From Caenorhabditis remanei (taxonomy: Eukaryota > Nematoda > Chromadorea > Rhabditida > Rhabditidae), in NCBI RefSeq assembly GCF_010183535.1, contig NC_071331.1:16678001-16742000 (forward strand): a stretch of 64,000 nt of DNA. Direction: 5' to 3'. The notes beneath the pieces are model-generated. The model did not search any database, was not told the DNA's origin, and was given only the letters and a program-made list of their open reading frames with translations. The translations under genes were made by a program, and so were the position numbers. This document shows positions 27,501 through 39,713 of the stretch, in pieces (position 1 is the first letter of the stretch; every line of letters starts with the position of its first letter).

Positions 27501-30296
27501 TTGCCTTTTTTAGATTCAGTGGAAACCAGCAGAAAAAAAAACGAATTCCAGAGTAAATAAAAAACTCGAAAATTAGAATAATTTCCACCTGTTGACCCAC
27601 ATAAAACCCTTTTTCCGGCTGCAATTATTTCATGTTATGCTTGAAAATTATACAAAAAATAAGTTGATCCACTTAATAGAAGAAGTTGAAACGAAATAGC
27701 TTGAAAAAGTTTGTGAACAAGTTTGTGAACACCTTGTGATTATTTTGAACAACATATATTTTAGAGATTTCAGAATTGAATTTTGAACTTATTTTCTCCT
27801 GATTTTAAAAGTGTTATATCTTTTACAATTCTAGTTTTTTGAGTTCACTTCCTTATTAATCAGCGTTCACCTATGAAGTTCCCAAAGATTTCAACAAGGA
27901 GGGCATAGAGATAAAAAGGAGTAAAAAAAGCAAAGAGCAAGCATAAACACATTGAGCACGTGCTCTCTTTCTTCTTCAAAGTGTTGGGTTCAAATCGAAT
28001 TATCAGTGAAGAGAAGAGAAGGAGAAGACACAGGAAATAGGGGGCAAATAAGCAGTAAATGGGATCCGGATGAAGGGTTGAAATGGGTTGTACTTAAACT
28101 GAAAACTCGAGACATTACTTTGAACTTTTTGTAGTTTCACTGAGGGGAAACCGGAAAATGGTAATCGAAATGACAAAATTGGATACGGAAGTAAAAATGA
28201 TGGTCATGTTCGATTGGGTTCAAACAAATGAGAGAACTGAAATTGTAAAAGAAATCAGAATAAAGAGAATTCAGAAAAATTCAGAAATCAGTTTAGATTT
28301 TTGTAGCAGGCAGAATTTTTTAAATAAATTTAAATGAACACTGAAGTTTTACAAAACGAACTAAAATTCTGAGAATCACCTGACCATAACTGTACGATTG
28401 AACCATTGATAATCGGGAAAGTAAACATATTTTACCGAAGGAATTTTATACATCGGTATAGTCTAAATCTCTTTTTCTCTTCGCAAAACAAAAAGAAATA
28501 TGAGACGTCAAGTTGAAAAAACACTCGAAAATCAGTTATGTCTGAAGATTGAAATTTTCGAGTTTTCAGAAAAGATAAGTACTTTGAACGGGTCAATTAT
28601 CGAATAGTGTCGAGATTTCAGGAAAAAATCGGCTTCTTCATATTAATCATGGCATGATATCACGTTTCTGGATATGATGTTTAAAACTGGAGTTCTCGAA
28701 TCATCAATATTAATAACAAACATTTTCAATCATTTATGTTTACATCTGACTAGTGAACACACATTTATATTGAGTTAAATAATTTTCTCTGATAGGAAAA
28801 TATAAATTTTGCTGATCTGAACGCTTGACTTCTGATCAAATCTTTGTCGTGAAATACGAATCAAAATGGTATAAAGTTCGAAAAAGGAAAAGGGAAAAGA
28901 CGGTTCCGATCCATCGCCCACATCAAAACATTTAATGGTATTTATACGACTCTCGTTCCGAATAACCAGAAAAAGAGAGGGAGAAGAGGACGGAGGAGTT
29001 TGAATTCTCACAACTTCTTCTTCTTCTATTCTGAAATAAAGAACACATCTTGAAGTTCTATTTGAAGACGTCGCGCCCCGAAACTCGATCAGTTCGGTTG
29101 GACCATCCGAAAATGTATGAGGTAGATGAGAGGATGAACAATTTGAAGAGACATTTCTATGTCTGATATGAGATGAAATGCGATCTGTGCTCACTTGAAG
29201 AAAAGGATGAGATGGGAAACAACGGAAGAAGAGAAAAAGAAGAAGAAGATGAGGTTTTTTGCAAGTGCAAAATGAATCGTTGTTCGGAGTTTCCGAGAGT
29301 AAACATGGTTTAATGAACTAGTGAAAAGAAGAAAAATGTTTGGAATGGAATTGATGGTTATTTGGGTCGAGTTGCCCGGAATTAGAGACTTGAAAAGAAA
29401 AGTTCCTGATGAGAGCTGTCTGGTTTCTGTGGAATGGAACAGAAGCAAAAACTAACATTCAATCAATGGAACCACTATACCATGTCTGCAATAACTTTTT
29501 CAGATCTGATTCAACTAAATATTGAAACATGTTACGGTAATCTTCAAAAATAATATCCAGCTCCAGAAACAATAATTTTTAACATCAAAATGATATTGAA
29601 ACTATAAGGATCTCTAACTTAACTGCACAGAAAGGCATAGTCTTGTTATAGCTAATTTCTCTTTTAAATATCACTTTGTTCATTTCAGAGTTTTATTTCA
29701 GAGGTAGATCATAGTTTGAGAACAGTCAAAAACATATTCTTCAAGTTCTAGTTTTCAAATTAAAATTTTTTTTACTATTCAGCACTACAAGCACATTATT
29801 ATCATCTAAAAATTGAAATGAGAAGTTGAATTTTGGTGCAGAAAATAGAATCTCCAATAGTTACTGAACACTTTTGGAATACTTTTTGAAATGAAACATA
29901 TTTGATGAGATGTGACAAAGTGGTTGGGTCGTCTGAACCGAGTAGAAGTAGAAGGGACGCCCGTTTAATCCTCTACATAGTCTGGTGATGAATGCGACCG
30001 AAAAACGGATCCCAATGGAAGAAACTTTTTTTCGGAAAAAACCGAATAGGAAGGTAGCAAATAAAAAATGCAAATGTGTCTATTCATTTGAGCGTAGAGA
30101 GAGCAAGACGCCTCACTCAAAGTGCACGAGAAGGAGAGGGTTTGTGTGTCAAATGACGAGAAAAATAAACGAAAATATAAATAAAAAAGGAAGAAAAATT
30201 TGAGAGAAAAGGACCCACCTCATTTTGATTCGCTTGCAATAGACGGTTCTTGACTCCAAATACACGAAGCGACAAGGCTAGAGATCGGAATTTCAT
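18551..30296 (-). CDS. tpa-1: tpa-1 long-isoform 5' exons (N-terminal C2-like domain)
   Basis: These exons join in phase to the common tpa-1 exon at about 15798: 30219-30296 (MKFRSLALSLRVFGVKNRL), 22230-22321, 21564-21670, 21223-21368, probably a 20-base microexon 20739-20758, 20519-20579 and 18551-18653. They encode a novel-PKC C2-like domain, with VKEKIEVNG, KKTLYPEWEKCWDTAV and HIWINTKPNGRILAQTRH just before the first C1. The last exon ends in phase 1 (GCA C), as do the short-isoform first exons, so all starts can splice to the same acceptor. The first intron spans about 7.9 kb and contains the CAP gene on the other strand. The microexon and the exact first exon are predictions from phase and splice sites. 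Confidence 0.8.
22322..30218 (-). other. Large first intron of the tpa-1 long isoform
   Basis: Contains the nested CAP gene (23233-25446, plus strand). The remainder (25447-30218) has purine-rich blocks, for example about 26578-26625, and AT-rich stretches. Open frames of up to about 155 codons occur there (for example antisense at 26550-27020), but they are Phe/Ser/Leu-rich readings of pyrimidine tracts without splice partners or domains, so I leave them out. Confidence 0.6.
23233..25446 (+). CDS. CAP/SCP-like (CRISP-PR1) domain protein with N-terminal membrane anchor
   Basis: Exons join in phase from ATG 23233: 23233-23420, 23905-23981, then exons around 24139-24240, 24306-24396, 24451-24612, 24773-24867, 24922-25037, ending with 25302-25446. 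The N-terminal 60 or so residues are hydrophilic and Glu/Asn-rich. A single hydrophobic segment follows (IFIAATVIILSYNILS), suggesting a type II membrane protein or late signal anchor rather than a classical cleaved signal. The CAP domain shows KHNEIRSKVALGQY, the GHATQ motif (IGHATQIIWGETRKLGCS), FNVAVCKYYPTGNV and a Cys-containing end (YSVGDVGSSCSEGTF). The CAP His and Glu positions appear present. It lies wholly inside the first intron of the tpa-1 long form, on the opposite strand. It probably corresponds to a C. elegans scl gene, but I cannot fix which. Confidence 0.85.
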
Positions 30297-30587
30297 TCTT
30301 CGTTTTCCTGGGGTTGTGGCCGATTTATTTCATCTGAAAATTTGAAAATTTACGGTGTGGAATATAGTTGTAGTTGGTGGAGATATAGAGAGAAGCGGTG
30401 GAGTTGAAAAAAGAAAAAGAAAGTAGTAGAATAGATACATCAAAAGCACAGGGCGTTAACAAGAAATTGTTTAATTAAAGATCGAGATTTTCAGAAGATC
30501 TCGGAGCTTTGTTCGGAATAATTCATTCTTTATTGAAAGAAATTGACCGTAATTTAACTTGACCAGCACTACCTGGAGAAGAAAAAA

Positions 30588-31074
30588 GGCTCCGCGACAT
30601 TTCTCAACTGCGACATTCCGCAACCGCGACATTTCGCAACTCACGTATGTTTCGCAACTACGACACTTCGCAACTGCGACATTTCGCCACTAGGCATTTC
30701 GCAACTGCGACGTTTCGCAACTACGACATTTCGCAACCACGACGTTTCGCAACTACACCGCATTTGCATATTTGGGTTAGTTGAAAGTGTTGAATGGACC
30801 GAAGGGTCTGCTCAGATCTGGGAACATATTTGAAAACAATTAAATAGAAGAAAAAGTTGTCAGAATCGTTTTCTGACAAAACGAGGTTAAACTATTGCTA
30901 GTTCAATGGTTGCGAAATGTTGTAGTTGCGAAATGTCGCAGTTGCGAAACGTCGTAGTTGCGGAATGTCGCAGTTGCGAAATGAACAGTTGCGAAGTGTC
31001 GCAGTTGCAAAACCTACGTGAGTTGCGAAATGTCGCAGTTGCGGAATGTCGCAGTTGCGAATTGTCGCGGAGCC
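30588..31074. repeat. Foldback element built from an 11-base tandem repeat
   Basis: Left arm about 30588-30757 is a tandem array of variants of TTTCGCAACTGCGACA. Right arm about 30906-31074 is the inverted array (GTTGCGAAATGTCGCA variants). The outer ends are exact inverted copies (GGCTCCGCGACA at 30588; TGTCGCGGAGCC ending 31074), and a shared irregular unit (ACTCACGTA on the left, TACGTGAGT on the right) occupies the mirrored position. A central loop of about 150 bases has unrelated sequence. The arms could form a hairpin of roughly 170 base pairs. A non-autonomous foldback transposon is the simplest explanation. No coding sequence. Confidence 0.9.
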
Positions 31075-34000
31075 AGAAAAAAGCTTAATGTCAACGAATT
31101 CCAGTTTTATCGGCTCTCACAAATGTCATTACATTTGCAAGGCATAGTCTCGTGCTGCTCAAAATCAGCAGACTGTAATTTCCCTATGTGAATTTTTAAA
31201 GCATAAAGTAAAGTAGTATTCACAGCTTCTTCTCGGAGACATGCGTAGAAAATTTTATTGATATTCCGATTTTCTTGTCAAAAACGAAAGTTAATTGAAC
31301 GAAAAAACACAAATGACACTACCTACTATAGTTTTCGAAATTGAAGACAGTACTGTCAGTCAACTAGAATTCTAAAGAAAAGACTGGAAGAGAGAATGTA
31401 AAATAACAAAACTGTCACAATTCTATAAATATTTATTTAGGCCCGAATTGGCACCAGTTCGTATTTAAACACTGCCAATTTTCGGAATACAACCAATTCT
31501 AGAAATGAAACGTAAACAATATTTTGTGACGGTTTTGATGAGATCCTAAGATATAAATTTTCTGGAAAAGAAAACGACGAAACAACTGAATAATTCACGA
31601 TACGATGGTTCAATCTAAAAATGGAAGGGAACCGGAAAAGAGCAAAAAAAGTGGAAAGAGCATCGATAAGAGTGGAATAAATGAGAATATACTTTGTGCA
31701 AATCGTGGGAATTCGAGAAGAGAGTTATGACGTGTCTGGCGGGAATTCGAATGCGTCAAAGTGTGTGAAATTCAAAACTTTTACTCTTAAGAGGTGGTCT
31801 GAACCCAACTTTAACCTTTAGGTAAAAGTGAACTCTGGAATTAAAAAAAAGGGTAAAATGAAACAAAAAAGAGTACGGAAAGGAAAAAAGAAAAATACAC
31901 TGAAGCTGTGAATTTTGGGTTGAATGAATGAGGAAAGGCCGATCAGATAGCAAATACGTAATTAGAAAGAAAAAAGGAAGAGGTACGTTTGGAAGGGAGA
32001 GACTCTTCTTCTTTTTGAAAGACGAAAACGGAGCAGTTGGAGCACGAATTTTTGAGGAGAGCGAAATTGCGAGGCAATAAGACGAAATTGGCCAAATTAT
32101 TGGTCTCGTACACTGCTCTGTTTGTGCTTTTTTTTGTCTTTTCGGGTATTATTGTATTGAGAAAATGAGGATTTTAATGAAGGGAAAAAATGAAAAACGA
32201 AAGTAGGTCTGTCACTAAAATAACAAGAATATGAAGAAGGAGTAACAAGAAAAAGAAGAAGATGAAGCCCTTTTTTGACAGATTTATCACCTTGCCAACC
32301 AAATGGATTTGTATTCTGATTTCTAACTTGTTTAGAGTCTTTTCATACTAATTCACCCTATTCAAAACATACTTTTTTCTCAGAATCCGAGTTTTTTTCA
32401 TGAATCAATAGAGTTCATTTTGATAGAATACTGGAATAAATAAGAATAATCATGTGATGGAAAAATAAGTTGCAGCAGAATCTTTGAGAAAGTAGGATAC
32501 AAGATATAAAAAAGAGCTTAGGATCAAGCAAAAGTATGATCCAACAAAAAGAGGATAAGAGAGAGAGAGAGAGGGTTGGTTGTTGGTCATGTATATTTAT
32601 TGTGTTTGAATAAATAGATATCTACTTTATTCCAAAATTTTCCTATTTTCAGATTAGGTAGAGCTGATCACAAGTATTCGAAGAGGTCTAGGAAGTGCAG
32701 TTTAGGTTTTTGCTGCTTCTTAAGTAGAAAGTTCTGAAAATAAGTATTGAGACAGACACCGTGTAGATTCGAATCCAGGCTCTACAAAACTAATTGTAAG
32801 AAGACTTCCGTCAAGTTTTGAGATATTTTGCAGTTAAAGTTGTTAATAATTTGTGGATATTCGAGCTTTGAGAAGATTATAGCGTTGTCGTCAAAAAACA
32901 ACTTTCACAATTATTATATGGTTCAGAAACTAGGATTTGCAGCTTGGAAAGAAAACAAGAAAAAAGAAAACATCAATTGCCACTTTTCAAAATTTGAAAT
33001 ATGTTCTTCATAATATTCATAATTATTATAATCTAGAACTTCATTTAGAACTGATTCAACTCACTTCCAGAAATGCTTTGATCTGAATAACTCAATGATC
33101 TGATCAGAGGAAACTCAATTATTAGTCTAGAATATTCAGTTAACTCGGGGATAAACATGACTGAATAAGTAGAAAAATTGAATGCACAAACTGACTATTT
33201 TGCAGAAAAATCACGAGTGAATGGGAAAAAAAGTAAGAAAAGCAGAAAAACACAGAGAGACGACAAACTTTGTGAAAAAGTTTCAACCTAACGAAGAAAA
33301 AGAAGAAAAAACGTAGAAATAGGGAGGAGTTGATAGGGGAGAAGAGTGCGAGGCTCCCGGCCCGAAAACGAGCCAAGAGGGCGGGTGAAATAATTAAATT
33401 CTGTTCGGTGTGGTGCATTTTTGGCGCGTGCAAATGCACCGCTTTCAGTAAGATCTGGTGGACCGGATGATGGTCTTTGAAGTAACAAAGAAGTCGTTGA
33501 AATAAAAAAGATTTTTGAATAGAAGAGAATAGGAAAACGGACCCATTATTTTTGAATCGAAACACATGTGTGAAAAGGTCGAATCAGAAACATACATTCA
33601 GAGTGGAAGTCGAGTGAAAAAACAAAAGTTGGGGGAGAGGAATGGACTCTCGAACGAAGAAAAAGTTGGGGTTTTTTGAGAAGAAAAGGCAAAGAAAACA
33701 CGGACAGGTGTCAGCGGAAACGATGACGAATAATCACTCCCTTGGGGTCCTTTCATCTTTTTTCTCAATTTTTGGACTTTTTGAGAACTTTCTCAATGGG
33801 TGATAGTCCTAATTCTAAAATATTGAAATAATAATTTAAAAATTCCAGAGTTGGTAGTCCACATGATATGGATCCAATTGAACTGGAAGGGTCCAATGAT
33901 CATTTGATGATAAGTTTCCCGTGGGAGTGGTCGGAATCAATCGAGTTTTCGGTGGTTGATGAGGGATCACACTCACTATTTGAGTTGATGGTTTTCAAAC

Positions 34001-34846
34001 TGTTACTGTATTACATTATTACTAATTTAGATAAGTTTTCTGAACGAGTAAACTATTCAAACCGATGTTTATGTTAAAGTTTTATATAGATATATTTTTA
34101 TTTCAGAGCTAAAACTACGATAGCATGAAAAAATTATACAAATCTGAAATTCTTGAAGTTCACTGACTTCAAAATGAGAAAGTGTAGAAAACCTCACATA
34201 AATCGATGCAAAACTATGAATAAAGTGATAATTTCTCTTCTTTTTTCTCCAAATTAATCCCTTCGAGGTGTCAAAAGGAGATCGAAAAAGAACTTCCTCT
34301 TTTGTTGTGTTCAAGTCTAGAAGTTCAAAACTTTGTTCTGTGCTCCGTTGAGGTTTTCTGTTGTTGACAAGTTGGAAAAAAGAGAGGGAATAATTTTATG
34401 CTAGACTAAGAAACATGGTGAAGAATATATGTTTTCAGTATGGTAACAATAGGAAAAACATAAACATCAAAAGCAAAAAAAATCGTCTGAAATGATACCT
34501 AGTCTGAGAAAAATGACAGAAAAATGATTGAAGAGCTGTCAATAATTGTTAGTGAGTTTACACTTTAGCGGCCTGTTGGTCAGAAGATTTTTGACAGATT
34601 CAGGCGACAGAAGCGTGGCGTGGTTTTTGGAGAATCAGAAACAATAGATTACGAATCGAAACTATTTTCGGTGCAAATCACTTTAATACCGAGTCAATAA
34701 TAGAGAATGTACTCGAAAATGCCACCATCGAAGAGTGAAATTGGACACCGATTGGGAGAGACGAATGATGAGATTCAAGGAGTTTTCCTTCTTGGATACT
34801 TTCAGAAAAATCCAGATAAAATATAGGATCTCAGGTAAGCTCGCAC

Positions 34847-34978
34847 TCACGTCAATGCAGGATTTGCAGAGATTACAATCAGAAATGACTTGAAGAAAAA
34901 AGAAGATGTGCCCTCCGAAAATTGGAGGAAAAGTAGAATGAGAAGGAATACTAGGAGCAGCAAGTGCAGAATCCTCAT
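34847..34978 (-). CDS. Possible small secreted-peptide exon
   Basis: A 43-codon frame starts MRILHLLLLVFLLILLFLQF and continues SEGTSSFFFK, a strong signal-peptide pattern. It either ends at the TGA at 34847 or splices at the overlapping donor AC/GTGAGT. I could not find a convincing second exon, so this may be a neuropeptide-like gene or chance. Confidence 0.2.
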   Translation of the reverse strand: MRILHLLLLVFLLILLFLQFSEGTSSFFFKSFLIVISANPALT

Positions 34979-35820
34979 CGCATTCTTTCAGTGAATAATT
35001 GATGATGATGATGGACAAAAGGGAGGAGCTATAAAAGAAAATGGACGAACAAAAAAAGCGGAAGAGCCACCAGAAAAAAGGTGGATGATAATTGTTGGCG
35101 GAGTAAAAAAAGGGGAAGACGAAGAGTTTGACGGAAGGAAGGAAAAGGTGACGAGTCAACGGGAAGAGAGAAAATAATCCGGAAGGCGCGAGAATAATAC
35201 AGAGAATAATAATAATAAATGGGAGAAAAGACGGGCGGCGCGACGCCTCCTTTACCCCCGCCAAGTGCTTGTGTTGCCGTTGAAAGCATTGCCCAAACGT
35301 AGAGCACACTCCCGTACTCATTGTTTCGCCTCAGGCTGTTTTGTTCCTTTTCCTAAAACCAAAAACTAATGATAATAAGAGAAAGAGTGAAATAAAAAGA
35401 TGGTAAGAAGTAGACTTTCGAAATCTGAGAAAACAAGGAACTACGGTAGTTTTCAGTGCTCACACTTGTTGCAAATCTGTGAAGGTGTATATCTATAATT
35501 GGAAGAGCTCAGTTGAGAGAGACGAAGTCTCATCATATGGATTAGAGAGTAGGTTTATAGAAGAGACACAGAGCGAATTGGCTCTGATACTTTTGCGGCA
35601 CCCCGTCTTCCGATATATGTGCGAATATGTAATCGAGAAGAAGTGTTTCGGGATGCGATCTTGTTTATGTCTCATAAAGTTTCCGACATTTTTGTTTGTC
35701 TAGCTTGGTTTGAGATGCTCTTCCTTCTATCTTTTTGTCAATTCAGTTTTTATTTTCTCAATGATTTTGAATGAGTTTATGTTGGTGGTGGAAGAGTAAA
35801 GAACAACAAAAAAGGATTCT

Positions 35821-35891
35821 AGCAGCGAGTGGTTTCGATCCACCGACCTCTGGGTTATGGGCCCAGCACGCTTCCACTGCGCCACGCTGCT
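35821..35891 (-). tRNA. Initiator tRNA-Met (CAT)
   Basis: Complete cloverleaf on the minus strand. The acceptor stem AGCAGCG pairs with CGCTGCT. The D arm is GCGC/GCGT. The anticodon stem is CTGGG/CCCAG with loop CCCATAA (anticodon CAT). The T arm is GGTGG/CCACT with loop ATCGAAA. Three features mark it as the initiator rather than elongator: the A1:U72 first pair, the GGG/CCC run in the anticodon stem, and A instead of T at the start of the T loop. Intron-less. It stands alone in a gene-poor stretch. Confidence 0.97.
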
Positions 35892-37371
35892 GCGAGAGAA
35901 ACATTTCGGGATTGCATCGAAAAAAAAAGTTGAATAGGAAAAAGAAGAAGAAGAAGAATTGAAATGAGAGATAGTTCAGAGATATTTAGGGTCGAGTTGA
36001 TCGAAAAGCGGATGACCGGCAGTCAACAGGGGCAGTTGGTTGGATCGAAAAACAAACTGAATCATAATTTCAACCCATTTTTTTCATCAACAGAAGACAA
36101 AATTGGTTTTTGAAGAGGCGCTCGAGCTGGAAGGAAGAAAACAGAGAAAGAGCAAAAGAGCTCTCGTCTTGGTTTTATTAGAAAACGGGAGAAAACCAGA
36201 GAAACGGAATTCGAAAATTTAGAAATTCCCAAGATTTTTATGTAGTCAAACCATGTTTTTACCAAGACAAAGAATACAAAATGTGACGAGAAATCACAAA
36301 TTCCTGATTCTAAATCTAAATTTGAATTGAATCCCAAAAATCTGTGAGCCGATTTCAGAAAATTGAATTATCGGGTCGAGTTAGTGCTGATTTGAACACG
36401 TTTTTTGATGGCGGGGGTGTCTCATGTTCTGGCTTCATTTAATTCGATTACAGTAGAATATATACACATTTTTTCGAATTAGAAACCGAAGGCGTCCGGG
36501 AAGAAATCACAAAAGAAAAAAGGGACGATGACGGTGTAAAACGGTGCGGAAAGGCCGCGCGGAAGAGCAACGGAAGAGTGACACCTGCTCACCTGAAAGA
36601 GGAAAAAGACAGCTGTCAGGAGGAGGAAAAGAACACCTTGATAAGAAAAGAAATTATTGATTTCTCGACTGTTTCTTCATTGTGCAACATGAGTTTCGTG
36701 ATGACTCTGAACTGTGAGTCACATATCGGAAAACGATGGTAAATTGTGGGAACTCTAAAAGTGAGGATTTTGTAGAAAGCGAACAAACAGGCTGAAAATA
36801 TAAAAATAAGACCTGAAAATAAAAAAAATAAAAAAAGTTTCTTTGAATTAGACAACATGTATAGTTGGTTGAGTTTGAATATATGACTCTATGAGTTGTC
36901 TGGAAACTTTACAGAAAATAATCTACGTTACCACGCTGTCTGCAAACTGAAGATCTATCCAATTATTCAAACATTTTCAGAATAACTTCTATCAAACGAG
37001 GAATATCGATATATTTACGAATGAAACTGCTTTGTTTCAGTTCCTTGACAGTTTTTCCTCCCAAATAACAAACTCAAACTCTATAATATCTCGTACTCCG
37101 TTTGTACTTCACTCTTCCGGTTTAAAATATTATTTTTTCGTACCAATTTCCGAGTTCCTTCTCATTAAAACTCCCCATTCTCGTTTCCTCTCTGATTTTT
37201 CCTCCTTTCTTGTTGAAACAAAAAGAGAAAATGGATCGTTGTCGTAATTGCCTCCCTCTCCTTCTCTTCTCGATTCTTGAATATTTCAGCGATTTCCTGA
37301 TTGGTAAATTGATGGGCACGTGGATTCAGAAGCCTCTCTTTTCTTCTTCTTCTCAATCCTACTATTACGAC

Positions 37372-37402
<31 letters not shown>

Positions 37403-39482
37403 CTTCTTCTTTTGCTTTCTTCCAGTTTCTTACTGTAGAAATGCACTTTGATGCGTTTACCTTGAAACAGATCTATTTGTAATCTCTCAATTATTCATTT
37501 GGTTTTTTCATCGTGTGCACACACCTGTGCTCCCTAGGCGCCCCCACTTACTCACTTATTCATTTTCGACACCCCAGATGCCGTTTTTGATTTGTTTCCT
37601 TCTTCTTCTTCTCATTCCCTTCAACACATTTTTCCACACTCTTGTGTCGAGTTTTGACGAACGTGTATGGGAAAATCCGAGCCAGATTTTCGCCGCCCGC
37701 ACAAATCCGCTTTGACTTTGAATTTCAGTCAGGTGTGGACTACTCACCTTGCTGTGTGTGTTGTCTTTTTCCGTTTGTACGATTTCTCTTTTTATCAAAA
37801 ATCTGGTTATAAGAATTGCATGAATATCTTGATTTAAAGTTTCGTAGAATTTTGATCGTTCTTTTGTGAGCATAGGGCATAATTCAGCGGCAAAACAGAT
37901 GAATTTTCTGCAAAAACTGAAAATCAGTTTTGTCGGATTGATTTTACAACAGTGATCTACAGAAAACGCCCTGAAAAAAAAGTCTCATTTATACTGTGTC
38001 TTCTCATTCCTCATACAATTTGTTTCCATTCCAGCAGAGCGCAGTTGGAAAATTTATATTCATACCGTAACCCTAGTTTCTAATAAAAAGAATTTCGTCT
38101 AAGCCTAAGCATATTTATCCTTTTGTAGCCTTTTATCAGAATTTCATTTTCCAGAGTTCCCATGGTTTTATATGCACTTTTCTGAATAAAAGTACACTTT
38201 ATTTCTTTTTGTATCAGTGTTTCTCCGTGTCATCTTCTTTATATATATATACATTCTTCCATCCGAAATACATTCTCTCTTCTGACTACAGTAGTCTGGC
38301 ACTTGACTCCGCCCTCTCTCTGCTCTGTCTCTCATTCATTTCCTTCTCCTTTTTTGCCAAAAAACTATCATAAATTTCTCTAGAAAATAGTAAAAAACCA
38401 AACTAAAATCCAGGTGTCCATAATTTATAATTCAGAAAAAAGGGAATTCAAGTGCTTTTTCTCTTCTCCATTCACTTATGTTTCTATAGAGATATGACGG
38501 GATCTTGTTCTTCTTTTCTCGTCGACACCTGTGCTCACTTCGATCCAAACACGTTTTTGTGCTCTTGGAGCACAAGAAATATTTGCAGTTTTCAAGTCAA
38601 AAAACAAGTCAAAAAGAAGCTTAATCTTTCAATAAATCTTATGATCTAGAATTCATATCATCATTCCATTTTTTATTAATCTGGGGACGAGGAGAACAAA
38701 AAGAAACTGTTGATTGTTTTTTGAGCTCTTCCTTTAAAATAATTTATTAATTTTAACAAAAAGACATCCATTTCCGTTTCCTGATTGAGAAAAAAGAAGA
38801 AGTGCGAATATATCTTCTGAAACAATTTATTGGTTCCGGATGAATTCAGAGCACTTTCCATAATGAAATTCTCTTTTTGAGATTCGAATCTTTTGGATTG
38901 AAGATTTCAAATATGAATTGTTTTCATTTATAGATATAAAAGTGCTATAGACTCTGCTACATGGCTGAAAACGATGCTGTGTCTTCACTATCATCGAGAG
39001 CTCTTACCGATTATAATAAATTTGGGGTCTAATCTTAAATTCTATGGATCTGCATCAAAGTACTATTCCGTTCCATGTATCGTTTTGTTCCAACCAGAAA
39101 AACTGGTGTAGAGGGAAAATAATTTCCTGACTATTCTAATTTCAAGAAACTTCTAAACCTAGATTGTATTCTATCATTTTCCTGTGACAGTTTCCTCATC
39201 AACTTTCTAAATCAATGCTATTCCAAACTCCCAGTGTAAACCTTGTTTGTTATCTGAAATTCATATCAACATCTGTCAACATCTGAAATCAAGAGTCACG
39301 AGCCATTTCCCCATGTATTGCACCGGAAACAGTTGCTCATCATCGCCTTCTTCGCCCACTTCATCTAACAGATTCTCATATTTGGTTGTTATTTTTTCTA
39401 ATTTCCGTTGAGTTTTCTCATACTCCGTCTTCTTATAAGCCAAGAAAAGCAATCACATTCACTCTTTTTTCACACTGTCTAG
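35892..39482. other. Gene-poor region upstream of the small membrane protein gene
   Basis: About 3.6 kb, pyrimidine-rich on the plus strand, with a CTT microsatellite at 37372-37410. Open frames up to about 105 codons are low-complexity readings (Ser/Phe-rich or Arg-rich). No domain or consistent splice chain was recognised. Confidence 0.5.
37372..37410. repeat. CTT trinucleotide microsatellite
   Basis: An uninterrupted run of about 13 CTT units on the plus strand, within the gene-poor region. Confidence 0.9.
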
Positions 39483-39713
39483 ATGCCACGTCGACAAAAA
39501 GATGCTGAACGTGAGGCACTTCAAATGGATTATCACTTTGAACATCATCGACAGAATTCGTATACTTATAGGTGAGTTATGATTGCAAAGATAAAAGAAC
39601 ATATGAGTCTGTAATTGATGAATTTCAGTATCTACGCTGGACTACTGTGCACAATTCCATTCTTGATTCTCATTGCTTTATTCTTTTATTTTTTCTGGTT
39701 TGGAAGACGATGA
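39483..39713 (+). CDS. Small single-pass membrane protein (57 residues)
   Basis: Two exons, 39483-39571 and 39629-39713, split by a 57-base intron with consensus ends (GTGAGT and TTTCAG). The product starts MPRRQKDAEREALQMDYHF, has a charged N-terminal half of about 29 residues, then SIYAGLLCTIPFLILIALF and an aromatic stretch (FYFFWFG) ending GRR before the stop. This predicts one C-terminal transmembrane helix. An acceptor-like CTGTCTAG sits directly before the ATG, as for a trans-spliced gene. I do not recognise the family. The in-phase intron, exact-fit start and membrane segment argue that it is real. Confidence 0.6.

Larger units (their letters stand above)
30297..35820. other. Gene-poor region with a foldback repeat
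   Basis: After the tpa-1 first exon there is a foldback repeat (30588-31074), then AT-rich, purine-rich DNA with no gene I can support. Minor features are a GA microsatellite near 32560-32573 and a short minus-strand open frame at 34847-34978 that reads like a signal peptide (listed separately at low confidence). Confidence 0.5.

Noticed and set aside
28775..29194. 139-codon minus-strand frame in the tpa-1 first intron
   Set aside because: No domain, no flanking exon in phase, Ser/Glu-rich low complexity; probably chance.
30597..31070. Regular repeats resembling a CRISPR array
   Set aside because: Units are contiguous tandem 11-mers without unique spacers, in inverted arms, and the host is a nematode.
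32760..32800. TTCGAATCC core resembling a tRNA T-loop
   Set aside because: No pairing acceptor stem, D arm or anticodon arm could be built around it.
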